DNA from: a marine gamma proteobacterium HTCC2089
Lineage (GTDB): Bacteria; Pseudomonadota; Gammaproteobacteria; Pseudomonadales; Azotimanducaceae
Length of the DNA stretch: 64,000 nt
Assembly (NCBI GenBank): GCA_905182905.1
Contig: CAJJDH010000013.1
Location: 62,001-126,000, forward strand
Direction: 5' to 3'
The notes under the pieces were generated by a model. That model was not told the origin of the DNA and made no database searches. It was given only the letters and a program-made list of their open reading frames with translations. The position numbers were made by a program, and so were the translations under genes. Below, in pieces: positions 36,283 through 44,724 of this stretch. Each line of letters begins with the position of its first letter. Position 1 is the first letter of the stretch.

Positions 36283-36324
36283 ATATCATATTCAACCCTT
36301 TTCACTAGGGCTAGCCTTTCGCTC

Positions 36325-36756
36325 ATGTCAGCCCTATGTAAACGTATCAGCAGCGCAAGAAAAAAAGCAGGTCTCACTCAAGAAGCCTTGGCTGACCGAC
36401 TACAAATAACTCGCGCGGCATGTAGTCATTGGGAACAGGGAATTTCCAACCCCTCAGCCAAAAACCTAATAATGCTCTGCCGGATACTAGAGGTTAACCA
36501 CGAATGGCTAGTCCTTGGACAAGGGGAAATGTATGCGCGTATTGCTGAAACCGCGCAAGGGTCAAGGAACAAGCCGGGCGACCTCCAAACAGGAGAAGGT
36601 CGTGGCGAGTACAAACGGGCTATGGTGAGAACAGACCGTGAAACAGTTCAATTTTCAGAAATGTTCTTCGCATTATCGAAAACTCAGCGCAAAGTCATAA
36701 TTGATATGCTGAACCTGCTCACATCAAAGAAATCCGCAAAACGTAAATCCAACTAA
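36325..36756 (+). CDS. XRE-family helix-turn-helix transcriptional regulator
   Basis: About 143 residues from ATG 36325. An N-terminal cI/Cro-type helix-turn-helix (about 4-62) reads RISSARKKAGLTQEALADRL, ITRAACSHWEQGISNPSAKN and CRILEVNHEWLVLGQG. The C-terminal half is charged, without a LexA-type peptidase domain; the end TSKKSAKRKSN is basic. Upstream codons are open for another 85 triplets but contain the dyad and stop-poor noncoding DNA rather than protein-like sequence. The ribosome site is weak. It probably represses itself through the upstream dyad; other targets are unknown. It may be a stray phage or plasmid regulator. Confidence 0.85.
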   Translation: MSALCKRISSARKKAGLTQEALADRLQITRAACSHWEQGISNPSAKNLIMLCRILEVNHEWLVLGQGEMYARIAETAQGSRNKPGDLQTGEGRGEYKRAMVRTDRETVQFSEMFFALSKTQRKVIIDMLNLLTSKKSAKRKSN

Positions 36757-36948
36757 TTTTTGGCGGCTACAAGCAACAAAAATAGCTTCCAAATAAAGCC
36801 AATTCGATGTGGCGCAAAATCGAAATCTGTTTACCAAAAGAAAACACCACAAGCATGGTGCAGTTTAGTGACACGGTTTACGTAGGCTTAAAATTTTGCT
36901 GCGATAGCCTTTCACTGCTCCCCGGCCCTCAACTTAATCGGCGTACAT

Positions 36949-36986
36949 CCTTCGCTCATGGCCTTCGCTCATGGCCTTCGCTCGGG
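36949..36986. repeat. 13-bp tandem repeat at the head of the broken PhyH gene
   Basis: CCTTCGCTCATGG occurs twice perfectly and a third, partial copy reads CCTTCGCTCGGG. A 13-bp unit changes the reading frame with each copy, so the duplication itself would break a gene at this point. Confidence 0.88.
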
Positions 36987-37601
36987 CGGCGCTAAAACCT
37001 CAAGACATCCATCTATACCAATGCCAAGCATGGGCAAAGTTCACGAGGGAGGCAGATTACACTCAACCACTACACAGGGATTTCGCCAACCACACGCTCA
37101 CCGTATCCAGCGAAAACCCAGCCAACAACAGTGAGGCCATTCTTTGTTACTTCAGTGATGTAGGCGAAGCGCATGGTCCCATGCACTATGTTACTAGGTC
37201 CGACAGCAATGCGATTGCAGGACCTGAAGCGGCTTTTTCAACTGACCCTGCTTTACAGCAAAACTCTTGCCCCTATGCCGGTCTAGCGCCACACCTGCTG
37301 GCAGTATCTTCCCGTACGGTATTGATATTTATCATCGCGGCACCAATCTAACTGCAGGATACGGTCATCGTTACGCGGTAATGGCATGCTTTAAAGCCGC
37401 GGAGAATGATCGGCATGCGTGGCCATTCCACAACACCCAAACTTGTCCAATGTCTTGGACAACACCACACCAGACAAACTCACTTGTTTTGGTGTTGCGC
37501 CGCCGGGAGATGGGTTCTGGACGAAGGTAACACTAGACAGGGCTAAGGTAAGGTATCCAAACTGGGATGTAACCCCTTATCAAGATGCGCTAGAGAACTA
37601 A
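36971..37601 (+). pseudogene. Decayed phytanoyl-CoA dioxygenase (PhyH) family gene
   Basis: Three successive reading frames together give the remains of a PhyH-type oxygenase. Frame one (to about 37300) has HLYQCQAWAKF and the iron motif H-x-D in PLHRDFANHTL. Frame two (about 37300-37430) has the distal His and Arg in IDIYHRGTNLT and GYGHRYAVMACFK. Frame three (about 37430-37601) ends GVAPPGDGFWTK then RYPNWDVTPYQ. Two frameshifts are therefore needed, and the N-terminal 80 or so residues are missing or scrambled behind the 13-bp repeat. The C-terminus matches the intact PhyH at 12256-13134 in its RYPxxDxTPY ending. Sequencing error could explain one shift but not all defects. Confidence 0.85.
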
Positions 37602-37619
37602 CTGGCTGGTTGCTACCGG

Positions 37620-38576
37620 TCAGCTAGCAGGCCATAGCCATCGCAAAGTCTCGGCGAACAAAGCCCCACCGTGCCTAAGGTTGTGTCCGCCTGTGCCAAA
37701 TTCAAATTGATATTCATAGCCTGCAAATTCTAAGGCCGATGCAATCTGTTGATTGGCTAAAGGCCAGCTACCTGTGACAATCTGCGCGTCCATTTCACCA
37801 CTTTGTAAGAACACTTTTAGGTCCTTACGCTCAGTGCTACGAATAAGATACGGGTAGTTATGCCCGCCGCGAATATTAGTGAATGAGCCACAATGACTGA
37901 TCACATTGCCAAACTCATCCGGCCTATGCCACGCGGCATTAAAGGCACAAATACCGCCGCTAGAAATGCCGCATATTCCTCGGTTAGATGGGTTTTCGCT
38001 CAAATTCAAACCCAACTCCTTAGTAACAAACGGCAGTAGTTCTTGGCATAAAAATTCTACGTAGTTAGGGGTACAAGAATCATACTCAAAACTGCGCTGT
38101 TGGTTCGCGATAGGGTCTGGACGAGCATTTTTCGTGACTACTATACCCTTAGGTATACCGGGGTTAACAAACACTGCAACCGTAGCTGGGATAGCGCCAG
38201 TGGCAATCAAGTTATCCAACACGTTAGCCGCGCGAACACTGCCTTTGCTGCTCAGATAACCATCACCGTCGTTAAACACTAACAAGTTCTCTGGGCGAGC
38301 ATTAGCACTCCTCAAAGCAGGCACATAAACCGAGAACTTGCGCTGGGCCTGGGGATAGAACCTACCCTCGGACCAATCACGAAAAACATGCACCAGACCT
38401 TTCTCTACACCCGCAACCTCAAAGGCCTCTGGGCAAGGATGGTAATGCACATCTCCTGCGGTATTGAGAGCCTGTAGGATTTCAGCATTGGCCCGACCGT
38501 TCACTTGGAATTCGAAACTATGGTGATCGCCCCAAGCTTTATCTAAACCAAGTGCTTTAAATGTTTCTAAAAGCAT
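37620..38576 (-). CDS. Esterase (enterochelin esterase / esterase D fold)
   Basis: A 318-residue alpha/beta hydrolase of the putative-esterase family. The nucleophile elbow is GISSGGICAFNA (Ser in G-x-S-x-G), the acid probably in FLQSGEMDAQI and the base His in GTGGHNLRHGG. The N-terminal third is an all-beta domain resembling the carbohydrate-binding-like module that precedes Fes-type esterases. No signal peptide. GAGGAG lies six bases before the ATG. It is the last gene of the minus-strand run starting at 43809, 34 bases after the serine hydrolase. It probably cleaves an ester imported by the neighbouring transporter; the substrate is unknown. Confidence 0.88.
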   Translation of the reverse strand: MLLETFKALGLDKAWGDHHSFEFQVNGRANAEILQALNTAGDVHYHPCPEAFEVAGVEKGLVHVFRDWSEGRFYPQAQRKFSVYVPALRSANARPENLLVFNDGDGYLSSKGSVRAANVLDNLIATGAIPATVAVFVNPGIPKGIVVTKNARPDPIANQQRSFEYDSCTPNYVEFLCQELLPFVTKELGLNLSENPSNRGICGISSGGICAFNAAWHRPDEFGNVISHCGSFTNIRGGHNYPYLIRSTERKDLKVFLQSGEMDAQIVTGSWPLANQQIASALEFAGYEYQFEFGTGGHNLRHGGALFAETLRWLWPAS

Positions 38577-38610
38577 AAATGCTCCTCAAATCTAAATCCG
38601 CTCCTCGACC

Positions 38611-39888
38611 TTATTCAACCAACGCCTGATAAACCCGCGCACGTAGCTCACGTCGAATCGGGTAAGTAGAAGACGGTATCAACTGCGTAAAGAAAACCAC
38701 GAACAGATCTTCCACTGGATCAATCCAAAAGAATGTACTGGCAGCCCCGCCCCAGTGATGCTCACCTTTGGAGGTGATAATGGATGCCGTTGGCGGATCT
38801 AGTACCACGGCAAAACCTAGACCAAAACCAATACCATCGTAACTGGTCTCACTCCAAACCGGTTGCCCCATAGCCGCCATATCGCAGTCGTTTGGTAGTT
38901 GATTAGTGCGCATAAAACGCACTGTCGTTGGGCTTAGTAGCCGCGCGCCGTCTAGTTCACCACCGTTCAGCAGCATCTGGCAAAAACGTCCATAGTCTCC
39001 GATACTGCCAACCAAACCGCCGCCGCCAGAATCGGACGTTGTTGTTTTGAAATACCGTGACTTACCCGACCCCTCTTGGAGCGTTAAACCACGCTGCTCA
39101 ACCTTTGCTAAATCAAGGCCCGCTTTACCGACACTGCTCATATCCACACCATTAGCAGGACCGTACAAGGCGGAAAAACGATTCTGATTTTCAGCTTTAA
39201 CTTGAAAGTCTGTGTCATGCATTTGTAGTGGTGTGAAAATCCGCTGCTGCAGAAAATCAGCTAAACGCATACCCGACCAAACTTCCACAAGACGACCTAA
39301 TACGTCTGTGGAGACACTGTAATTCCACTGGCTGCCCGGTTGAGAAATCAATGGAATCTTAGCTAACCGATTAACGACATCGGCAAGGCTATCTTTATAG
39401 CTTATAAACTCAATGTCTTGGGTCCGATATTCCGCGTCCACAACATTGCTTTGCATAAAGCCGTAGGTCAGCCCCGAAGTGTGTGACAACAGGTGCTTCA
39501 CGAGCATGGGGCTGGTTTGCGCCTCCGTCTCATCTAGGCTGGCATCACCACCGCGCCAAACAGGTGTTGTAGCAAATTCAGGGATATATCTAGCAACGGG
39601 GTCATCTAGCTGAAAGCAGCCCTGTTCGTAGAGCATCATTGCAGCGACTGAAGTGATGGGTTTGGACATAGAGAATATCCGCACCACACTGTCTTGGCTA
39701 AATGGCTTCGCTATTTCCTTATCCGCAAAACCCGCAGCTTCCAGATAAGAAATTTTACCTTGGCGACCAATCATCACACTAGCGCCGGCTAAACGTTCGC
39801 CACTAACCTGCTCTTCTAGCCATTGCGTAACTCGCTCTAAACGCTCTTCACACATACCCACTAACGATGGATGCACTTGCTCTAACAT
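38611..39888 (-). CDS. Class C beta-lactamase-like serine hydrolase
   Basis: A 425-residue penicillin-binding-protein-fold hydrolase. The SxxK nucleophile motif is SMSK at 73-76, the second motif YSVS (in WNYSVSTDVLGRL) and the third HWGG (in EHHWGGAASTF). Such esterase-like enzymes (EstB, lovastatin-esterase types) cleave esters or amides rather than antibiotics. No signal peptide is visible, so it is probably cytoplasmic, which argues against a beta-lactam resistance role. AGGAAG sits five bases before the ATG. It lies between the transporter and the esterase in the same run. Confidence 0.92.
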   Translation of the reverse strand: MLEQVHPSLVGMCEERLERVTQWLEEQVSGERLAGASVMIGRQGKISYLEAAGFADKEIAKPFSQDSVVRIFSMSKPITSVAAMMLYEQGCFQLDDPVARYIPEFATTPVWRGGDASLDETEAQTSPMLVKHLLSHTSGLTYGFMQSNVVDAEYRTQDIEFISYKDSLADVVNRLAKIPLISQPGSQWNYSVSTDVLGRLVEVWSGMRLADFLQQRIFTPLQMHDTDFQVKAENQNRFSALYGPANGVDMSSVGKAGLDLAKVEQRGLTLQEGSGKSRYFKTTTSDSGGGGLVGSIGDYGRFCQMLLNGGELDGARLLSPTTVRFMRTNQLPNDCDMAAMGQPVWSETSYDGIGFGLGFAVVLDPPTASIITSKGEHHWGGAASTFFWIDPVEDLFVVFFTQLIPSSTYPIRRELRARVYQALVE

Positions 39889-39979
39889 CGAACTTCCTTA
39901 CATTTTTAAAACTAAAATCTCGCTTCCACAAAAAATTTTACCAAGTGGCCCTGCAAGTAACTATCGCTCACCAACGCGC

Positions 39980-41449
39980 CTATTGCTGGGGTAACTGAGC
40001 CTGGATAACCGCGAGCTTTTCTTTGGATAACGAGTATTGACTGAGTAGATACACCGGTAGAAAAAAGAAACAAGGTATTAACAGACCGTCAACAACGCCC
40101 AAAGTAATTAGAGTATCCGCGCCAACTTCTCCAGGCGTAGCTTGCGTTGGAAACGCAATAACATGCTCAAGCAACAACCCGCCTACAAATAGTCCAAGGC
40201 CCGCAGTGGTCTTACTGGCAAAACTGAACGCGGATGCAAAAACGCCTTCTTGACGGCGGCCCACCAACAATTGCTGTTCGTCAACCATGTCGGGCAACAT
40301 TGCCACCACCATGACCGAGAACAGTGTTACAAAGAACATTTGAATACAAGTGAACAGCACCAACAATGGCAGCAATTTGGGGTCGCCATTAGCTGGCCAA
40401 ACATCAGTGAACCGAAAAGACACTTTTGTCACCAACGTAATAATCAATAGCACCAAACAAACAACAGCAATATCACGCTTACCAAAACGGTTTTGTAGGG
40501 AGCGAGTAATAGCAAACGCTACAAACGCAAAAACGATGGACAGACCAAGCCAGCGCAGATCTTCGCTACGCAGCTCCCAAAAATAGGTATTCATATATAT
40601 ATCAAATACAGCGCCAGTGCCTGCCGTTGCAAAAAAAGTCAGCGAGACGAAAAAAAACAAGCGGAAGTTCTTGCTCGCAAAAGCAAACCGAATTTCTGTT
40701 AAAAACAACTGCAAATTGAGTGGCGTGGGGTCAGTAGGCTGACGTAAATAGGGGATCTGGTCGCGCGTAAAGTGTGTGGTAATGGTTGCCCAAAGCATCA
40801 CTAAACCAGCTAACCAAAAAGCAAGTACAGGATAGTTATTGGCATCTAGCTGACCATAACTCTCGCCGATGTCTTGCATTACAAATGAATAAACAAGAAC
40901 CTGAAAAGCAATGCCGCCAACCCACGCCATGGCAACACGATAAACAACAATACTGGTACGTTCTTCGTAGTCGTCGGTCAGCTCTGCAGACAGCGCTGCC
41001 CACGGTACAACATAAAGAGTAAACGCTAACCGCGCGGCGACGGCCCAAAAGCACAGCCATGCGAGCAATGCTTGCTGGCTTTCCCAGTTTGGCGGAGAGA
41101 AGAGGCAAAATAAAGATATGCCTAACGGCAGAATTGCCATGTACATAAATAGATGGCGACGCCCCAGACTAGGAAACAGGCGCGGCTTAAAGTTATCGGA
41201 AATAGCGCCCATCAGCGGGTCGGTAATGGCATCAATGATGAGCGTAACCGCCAGCACCAATGACACCCAACTTGCAGACAAACCTAGAATTTGCGAGTAG
41301 TAGAGCAACAAAAATGTATTGAAGACAAATTCTTTATAGTTGCCTGGCATTGAACCCACGCCATGGGCCAACTTAGTCTCTATCGATACTCGCCCCAACC
41401 TGTCTTCGGGTCGCAGATACTCAGCGGGATTATCTAGCTTACTAGTCAC
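39980..41449 (-). CDS. GPH-type MFS sugar/cation symporter
   Basis: A 489-residue, 12-helix secondary transporter of the glycoside-pentoside-hexuronide family. Typical features are the early DAITDPLMGAISDNFKPR loop, GRRHLFMYMAILPLG and the later GRRQEGVFASAFSFASKT signature. The start is a GTG five bases after the stop of the acetyltransferase gene, with no ribosome site of its own, which points to translational coupling. Members import glycosides or related compounds with Na+ or H+. It is probably the uptake step for the esterases encoded downstream. Confidence 0.9.
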   Translation of the reverse strand: MTSKLDNPAEYLRPEDRLGRVSIETKLAHGVGSMPGNYKEFVFNTFLLLYYSQILGLSASWVSLVLAVTLIIDAITDPLMGAISDNFKPRLFPSLGRRHLFMYMAILPLGISLFCLFSPPNWESQQALLAWLCFWAVAARLAFTLYVVPWAALSAELTDDYEERTSIVVYRVAMAWVGGIAFQVLVYSFVMQDIGESYGQLDANNYPVLAFWLAGLVMLWATITTHFTRDQIPYLRQPTDPTPLNLQLFLTEIRFAFASKNFRLFFFVSLTFFATAGTGAVFDIYMNTYFWELRSEDLRWLGLSIVFAFVAFAITRSLQNRFGKRDIAVVCLVLLIITLVTKVSFRFTDVWPANGDPKLLPLLVLFTCIQMFFVTLFSVMVVAMLPDMVDEQQLLVGRRQEGVFASAFSFASKTTAGLGLFVGGLLLEHVIAFPTQATPGEVGADTLITLGVVDGLLIPCFFFLPVYLLSQYSLSKEKLAVIQAQLPQQ

Positions 41450-41454
41450 ACTGA

Positions 41455-42711
41455 TCAGTAATGGTCAGGGCAGTGAGGAGCGTATTGGGTAGCCATCAAG
41501 CGGTCTAGTCGAGTAATTGCAGAGGCGTCACCGTCAATCAACCCCCAATTAGCCAGATCTCGAGCTCGATACATACCACAAAATAAAGACGTTAGGCTTT
41601 TCACAGATAAAGTTACATCTGCGCTTTTGCTACTCGCCGCAACGCTGGCTTTAGCACCTCCCTCTTCAGTGCTTAGGCGCCAACAGCCATTATTCCATTT
41701 CGCCAAATCGTCGCCAGCAACGCCAATATTGATATCCGCTTCTACATCGTAACCGCGCTGAGACAGCGCGCCAGCCACATCCACAATGCGCCACCAACTG
41801 GCTTCAGTATCTTGACTGTGGAGCATTCTGGGTTCTTGGAATAATGCCAATGCAGGATCGTCCATAGGCGCATTGGCCCAAGTAACACGCCCGACCAAGT
41901 CATGCTTACCGATAAACCGCCAAAGACTTTGATAGGAGGCTAAATCTAACCACGCAAAGTCACGGATTTTTATTTCTTGAGCGCGCGCCCGATTATCAAC
42001 TAGGTTGGCTCGCAAGGTGTAAACAACATATCCAAGGGGTGCGTGAAGAGAACCGGCTATGGCAATATAAACGGGGCCATCAGGAGTGGTTTCATCTAAG
42101 GTACTATTCAGCCAAAGCGACTTACCCCGATGTAGGTAGCCTGTGCGTTGGGCAATAAAGTTTTTATATACCTCACGCGCCGCATCCAACCCCTGAGCCG
42201 GGGTATATCGGTTCACTACAGGCTGCGTCAACGCAGCATTTGCGGGATCCGCAGCCAGCTGAATATCAACCGTGTCTACGGCATAGTTTCTATTTAGACC
42301 AGCATGGGTAAAACCATAACGCTGATATATAGCAGCTTGAGAGGCCCAAAGCCCGGCAATGGTCTGGCCGCGATCTCTTTGCTCAGCAAACGCCCTAGTC
42401 ATAATTTTGCGTAGCAGGCCCATGCGTCGATATTCAGGACGCGTACCCACCGTTGAAATACCTGCCATAGCCATAGCCTTGCCGTTTACCCGAGTGGTAA
42501 AAGGGAATGCACAGAATGATGTGGCCATGGTGGCTTGATCTTTATCAGTGCGAACAGCGTCATCAAATGCACAAAGGGTCCACTCAGCTTTAGTGCTAGT
42601 GGCGACAACATTATCTTCGCCGTCGCCAAAAGCACCCGCGTAGGAATAGGAGCCCATCAATCCAAGCTGGCCCATCTCTTCATCTTTGGCAGGCCTAATA
42701 TCAAATTCCAA
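41455..42711 (-). CDS. GNAT N-acetyltransferase, Eis-like
   Basis: About 418 residues, with the Eis family layout of two GNAT domains plus a C-terminal sterol-carrier-like domain. The acetyl-CoA-binding segment is TRPEYRRMGLLRKIM and AIYQRYGFTHAGLN follows; the C-terminal domain covers about 310-410 (DVTLSVKSLTSLFCGMYRA). Known Eis proteins acetylate amines on aminoglycosides and peptides. A TTG at 42711 (LEFDIRPAKD) has GGGGAG six bases upstream and is preferred over a TTG six codons earlier. It directly precedes and probably couples to the transporter gene, so it may modify an imported or toxic amine. Confidence 0.88.
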   Translation of the reverse strand: MEFDIRPAKDEEMGQLGLMGSYSYAGAFGDGEDNVVATSTKAEWTLCAFDDAVRTDKDQATMATSFCAFPFTTRVNGKAMAMAGISTVGTRPEYRRMGLLRKIMTRAFAEQRDRGQTIAGLWASQAAIYQRYGFTHAGLNRNYAVDTVDIQLAADPANAALTQPVVNRYTPAQGLDAAREVYKNFIAQRTGYLHRGKSLWLNSTLDETTPDGPVYIAIAGSLHAPLGYVVYTLRANLVDNRARAQEIKIRDFAWLDLASYQSLWRFIGKHDLVGRVTWANAPMDDPALALFQEPRMLHSQDTEASWWRIVDVAGALSQRGYDVEADINIGVAGDDLAKWNNGCWRLSTEEGGAKASVAASSKSADVTLSVKSLTSLFCGMYRARDLANWGLIDGDASAITRLDRLMATQYAPHCPDHY

Positions 42712-42759
42712 AATGTACTCCCCAATCAACTTCTACAAAACGGCTTAGTTCTTAAGGCT

Positions 42760-43809
42760 TTAGCGTTGTGCGGTCTTTTCGGCTATTGCTTCACTTTCTA
42801 ACAAACGCGCACCACGCAAGATATTACCCATGGCATAGTTTCCTTCATGGCAAGCATACTCATAAACCTTACCTTGGGATGCTTGCCAGACATAAGCACC
42901 ACTCCAAGGCTGAGTCCACGCGGTGTCGTCTTTAACCGTGAAGTCATAAAGCAGGTCGCCATTTTCTTGTAACGTAAAACGCTCAATCAAATAGAGATTT
43001 TCATCGCCTCCATACAGACCTGTTTGATTACGGAAGTTAGTGGTCTCAACCACCAAGGTATCACCTTCCCATCGACCAATTGCATCGCCCAACCACGTGC
43101 GATGGCTAGCTGGGCCATGCTCGGCGTTCATACGAATAATCCGGGCATCGTGGACCATCTCTAGAAGAATCATTATATGATCTTCAGTCTGCACAATGCG
43201 CTTATAGTTGTTGTATAACCCGGGCAAACTGGGAGGGCCGGCACTAAAACCAAGTAAGCAACGTTCGGCTAACGCCAAATCTTCAGGGCCATCAAAAGGG
43301 CCATGACCACCCTTCTTCAGCCAAGACGCAGTACCATCATTGGTATAAGCAAACGAACTGAAGTTGTCCGCCATAGCTTGCATGCCGCGAGGCGTCATTG
43401 CCGGCTGCCGGCCATTTGCAGGAGCGTAGACTATGGATGTTCTAATTTGACCGTTAAGTTCAGAGACATCACTGCCCGGGTCAACCCAAAACGTGTTGTA
43501 ACCACCTACTCCGCCAGCACCAAAGCCATGCTGACCGTCACCGCCACTGGGCGGTGCTTCACGGTTAGGATCGCTGACTTTGTCTGCATCTGATTGCAGC
43601 AAGCCACTCATCTTTTTCAGCACTTCAGCCTCGGCGCGAGTCATAAATTTCTTATCGCCCAGCTCTTTGGGGCGATTCAGTGGGGTCAGTGTGCCGCTGT
43701 CATAAAAGCCGGATAAGTCAGGTTGACCCGAAGCAGTACGCTTAATATCAGCCTGCGCTAAGCAAGCAGCGAACAAACAGCCTAAAACTAAAACAAACTT
43801 TTTATACAT
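42760..43809 (-). CDS. Secreted conserved protein of unknown function
   Basis: A 349-residue protein with a signal peptide (YKKFVLVLGCLFAACLAQA). Its mature part has DLSGFYDSGTLTPLNR at the start, ERCLLGFSAGPPSLPGLYNN in the middle, then RIVQTEDHIMILLEMVHDAR and IGRWEGDTLVVETTNFRNQ, and near the end YEYACHEGNYAMGNIL. This set of motifs is common to a family of periplasmic proteins of unknown activity in proteobacteria and acidobacteria. The ATG at 43809 follows GGGAG; the open frame continues upstream through a GGGATA repeat giving Arg/Asp codons that are not protein-like. It is the first gene of the run ending at the esterase. Confidence 0.85.
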   Translation of the reverse strand: MYKKFVLVLGCLFAACLAQADIKRTASGQPDLSGFYDSGTLTPLNRPKELGDKKFMTRAEAEVLKKMSGLLQSDADKVSDPNREAPPSGGDGQHGFGAGGVGGYNTFWVDPGSDVSELNGQIRTSIVYAPANGRQPAMTPRGMQAMADNFSSFAYTNDGTASWLKKGGHGPFDGPEDLALAERCLLGFSAGPPSLPGLYNNYKRIVQTEDHIMILLEMVHDARIIRMNAEHGPASHRTWLGDAIGRWEGDTLVVETTNFRNQTGLYGGDENLYLIERFTLQENGDLLYDFTVKDDTAWTQPWSGAYVWQASQGKVYEYACHEGNYAMGNILRGARLLESEAIAEKTAQR

Positions 43810-43817
43810 ATCTCTCT

Positions 43818-43835
43818 CCCTATCCCTATCCCTAT
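43818..43835. repeat. GGGATA hexamer x3 at the ribosome site of the secreted unknown
   Basis: Three perfect copies of CCCTAT (GGGATA on the coding strand) directly abut the GGGAG ribosome site of the minus-strand gene starting at 43809. A change of copy number would alter the Shine-Dalgarno context. Confidence 0.9.
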
Positions 43836-43961
43836 CACAAGTTGCACTCATGTTGAGCAAAGCCCATCTCCTGAGCTTACCGCTCAAAGGTGCAGTGTAA
43901 AAGGTGGGGAGTAAAGGTATGAGAATCTGTCAATTCCGAGTTTGGGCATCTAGCGGGCCAT

Positions 43962-44084
43962 GAATAAGGGTTTGGGCCTGTTTATTGCTGGTCTGTGATA
44001 TGCCAAAGATTTTCAAAGGACAACAAAGCAGGTCTACTGCCTTTGGACGCTCTTAAATCGACAATTATGCCAGCACCCTTATTC
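43962..44084. repeat. Possible 123-bp inverted-repeat element at the Fic truncation
   Basis: GAATAAGGGT (43962-43971) and ACCCTTATTC (44075-44084) are perfect 10-bp inverted ends of a 123-bp stretch with no gene. The right end falls exactly where the Fic reading frame loses its family match, just after GNGRIG. No target-site duplication is seen, so a small inserted element is possible but unproven. Confidence 0.35.
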
Positions 44085-44707
44085 GTCCAATTCTGCCATT
44101 GCCATCATCGAATGGGTGAATCAATTCAAATTGGGCATGCAATACCGCTGCCTGAACAATTGGGTCTAATGAAGCATCAAGCTGATTTGACGAATCTATA
44201 AACTGTTCGAGAAGCTCTTGTAATACAACTGGGGGCGGCGGGACGTATGTAGCTTTGTCTATTGTACAACCTCGAGGGCCAATCCAGTTTTGAGTCCCTC
44301 TAAATTGCCCAGGATTTTTATCTTGTCCACCGGCACCTTGCATCAGGTTTTCATGCATTTGCCTAAGCAAGTGGAGGGATAGGGGACCAGCTCCCAATTT
44401 CTGCCCTGCTGTTCGCAGTGTGTTTCGATAATTTAGTATTTCTTGTATGTCAGCATATTTTCCTAGCTTGAACTCCTCACCCGCGATGTTGGTAGAGTTC
44501 ATTAGCTGTGGCAACAGTCCCCTCTATTTTTGAGGATAACTCTGCTTCTTTCATGACTGAAGGGGATAACATAACGTCAGGGTTTATTAGGCTTTCCGGT
44601 AGTCCGTCATACCTAGCTAGCGTCGCGTTGGCCTTACCAATTAGTGCCACTATAGACCCTAAGTCTATGTTTTTATTTGAGAATATGCCCTGATATTGAA
44701 TACTCAT
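44065..44707 (-). pseudogene. Fic/DOC-family AMP-transferase gene, frameshifted and truncated
   Basis: Two reading frames join to make a class II Fic protein. The first (from ATG 44707, with AGGA upstream) carries the N-terminal Fic_N region and the inhibitory helix motif SSKIEGT. The frame changes by one base near 44500, after ATANELY. The second frame continues through GEEFKLGKYADIQEIL, FRGTQNWIG and TYVPPPP to the catalytic Fic motif HPFDDGNGRIGR, then stops six residues later. Intact relatives continue about 100 residues more with a winged-helix end, for which no trace is seen further on. With frameshift and truncation it is probably inactive. A strong inverted repeat lies in its promoter. 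Confidence 0.88.
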
Positions 44708-44724
44708 TTTTGTATCCTGTATCC

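Noticed and set aside
36070-36324. An 85-codon N-terminal extension of the XRE regulator
   Set aside because: It runs through the operator dyad and the T-arm-like sequence and lacks the family pattern; the HTH domain starts right after ATG 36325.
37300-37601. Programmed frameshifting in the PhyH remnant
   Set aside because: There is no slippery heptamer at either frame change, and the N-terminus is also damaged, so decay is the simpler explanation.
38611-39888. Beta-lactam resistance gene
   Set aside because: SxxK, YxS and HxGG motifs fit a class C-like esterase, there is no signal peptide, and the neighbours are catabolic genes; resistance is not supported.
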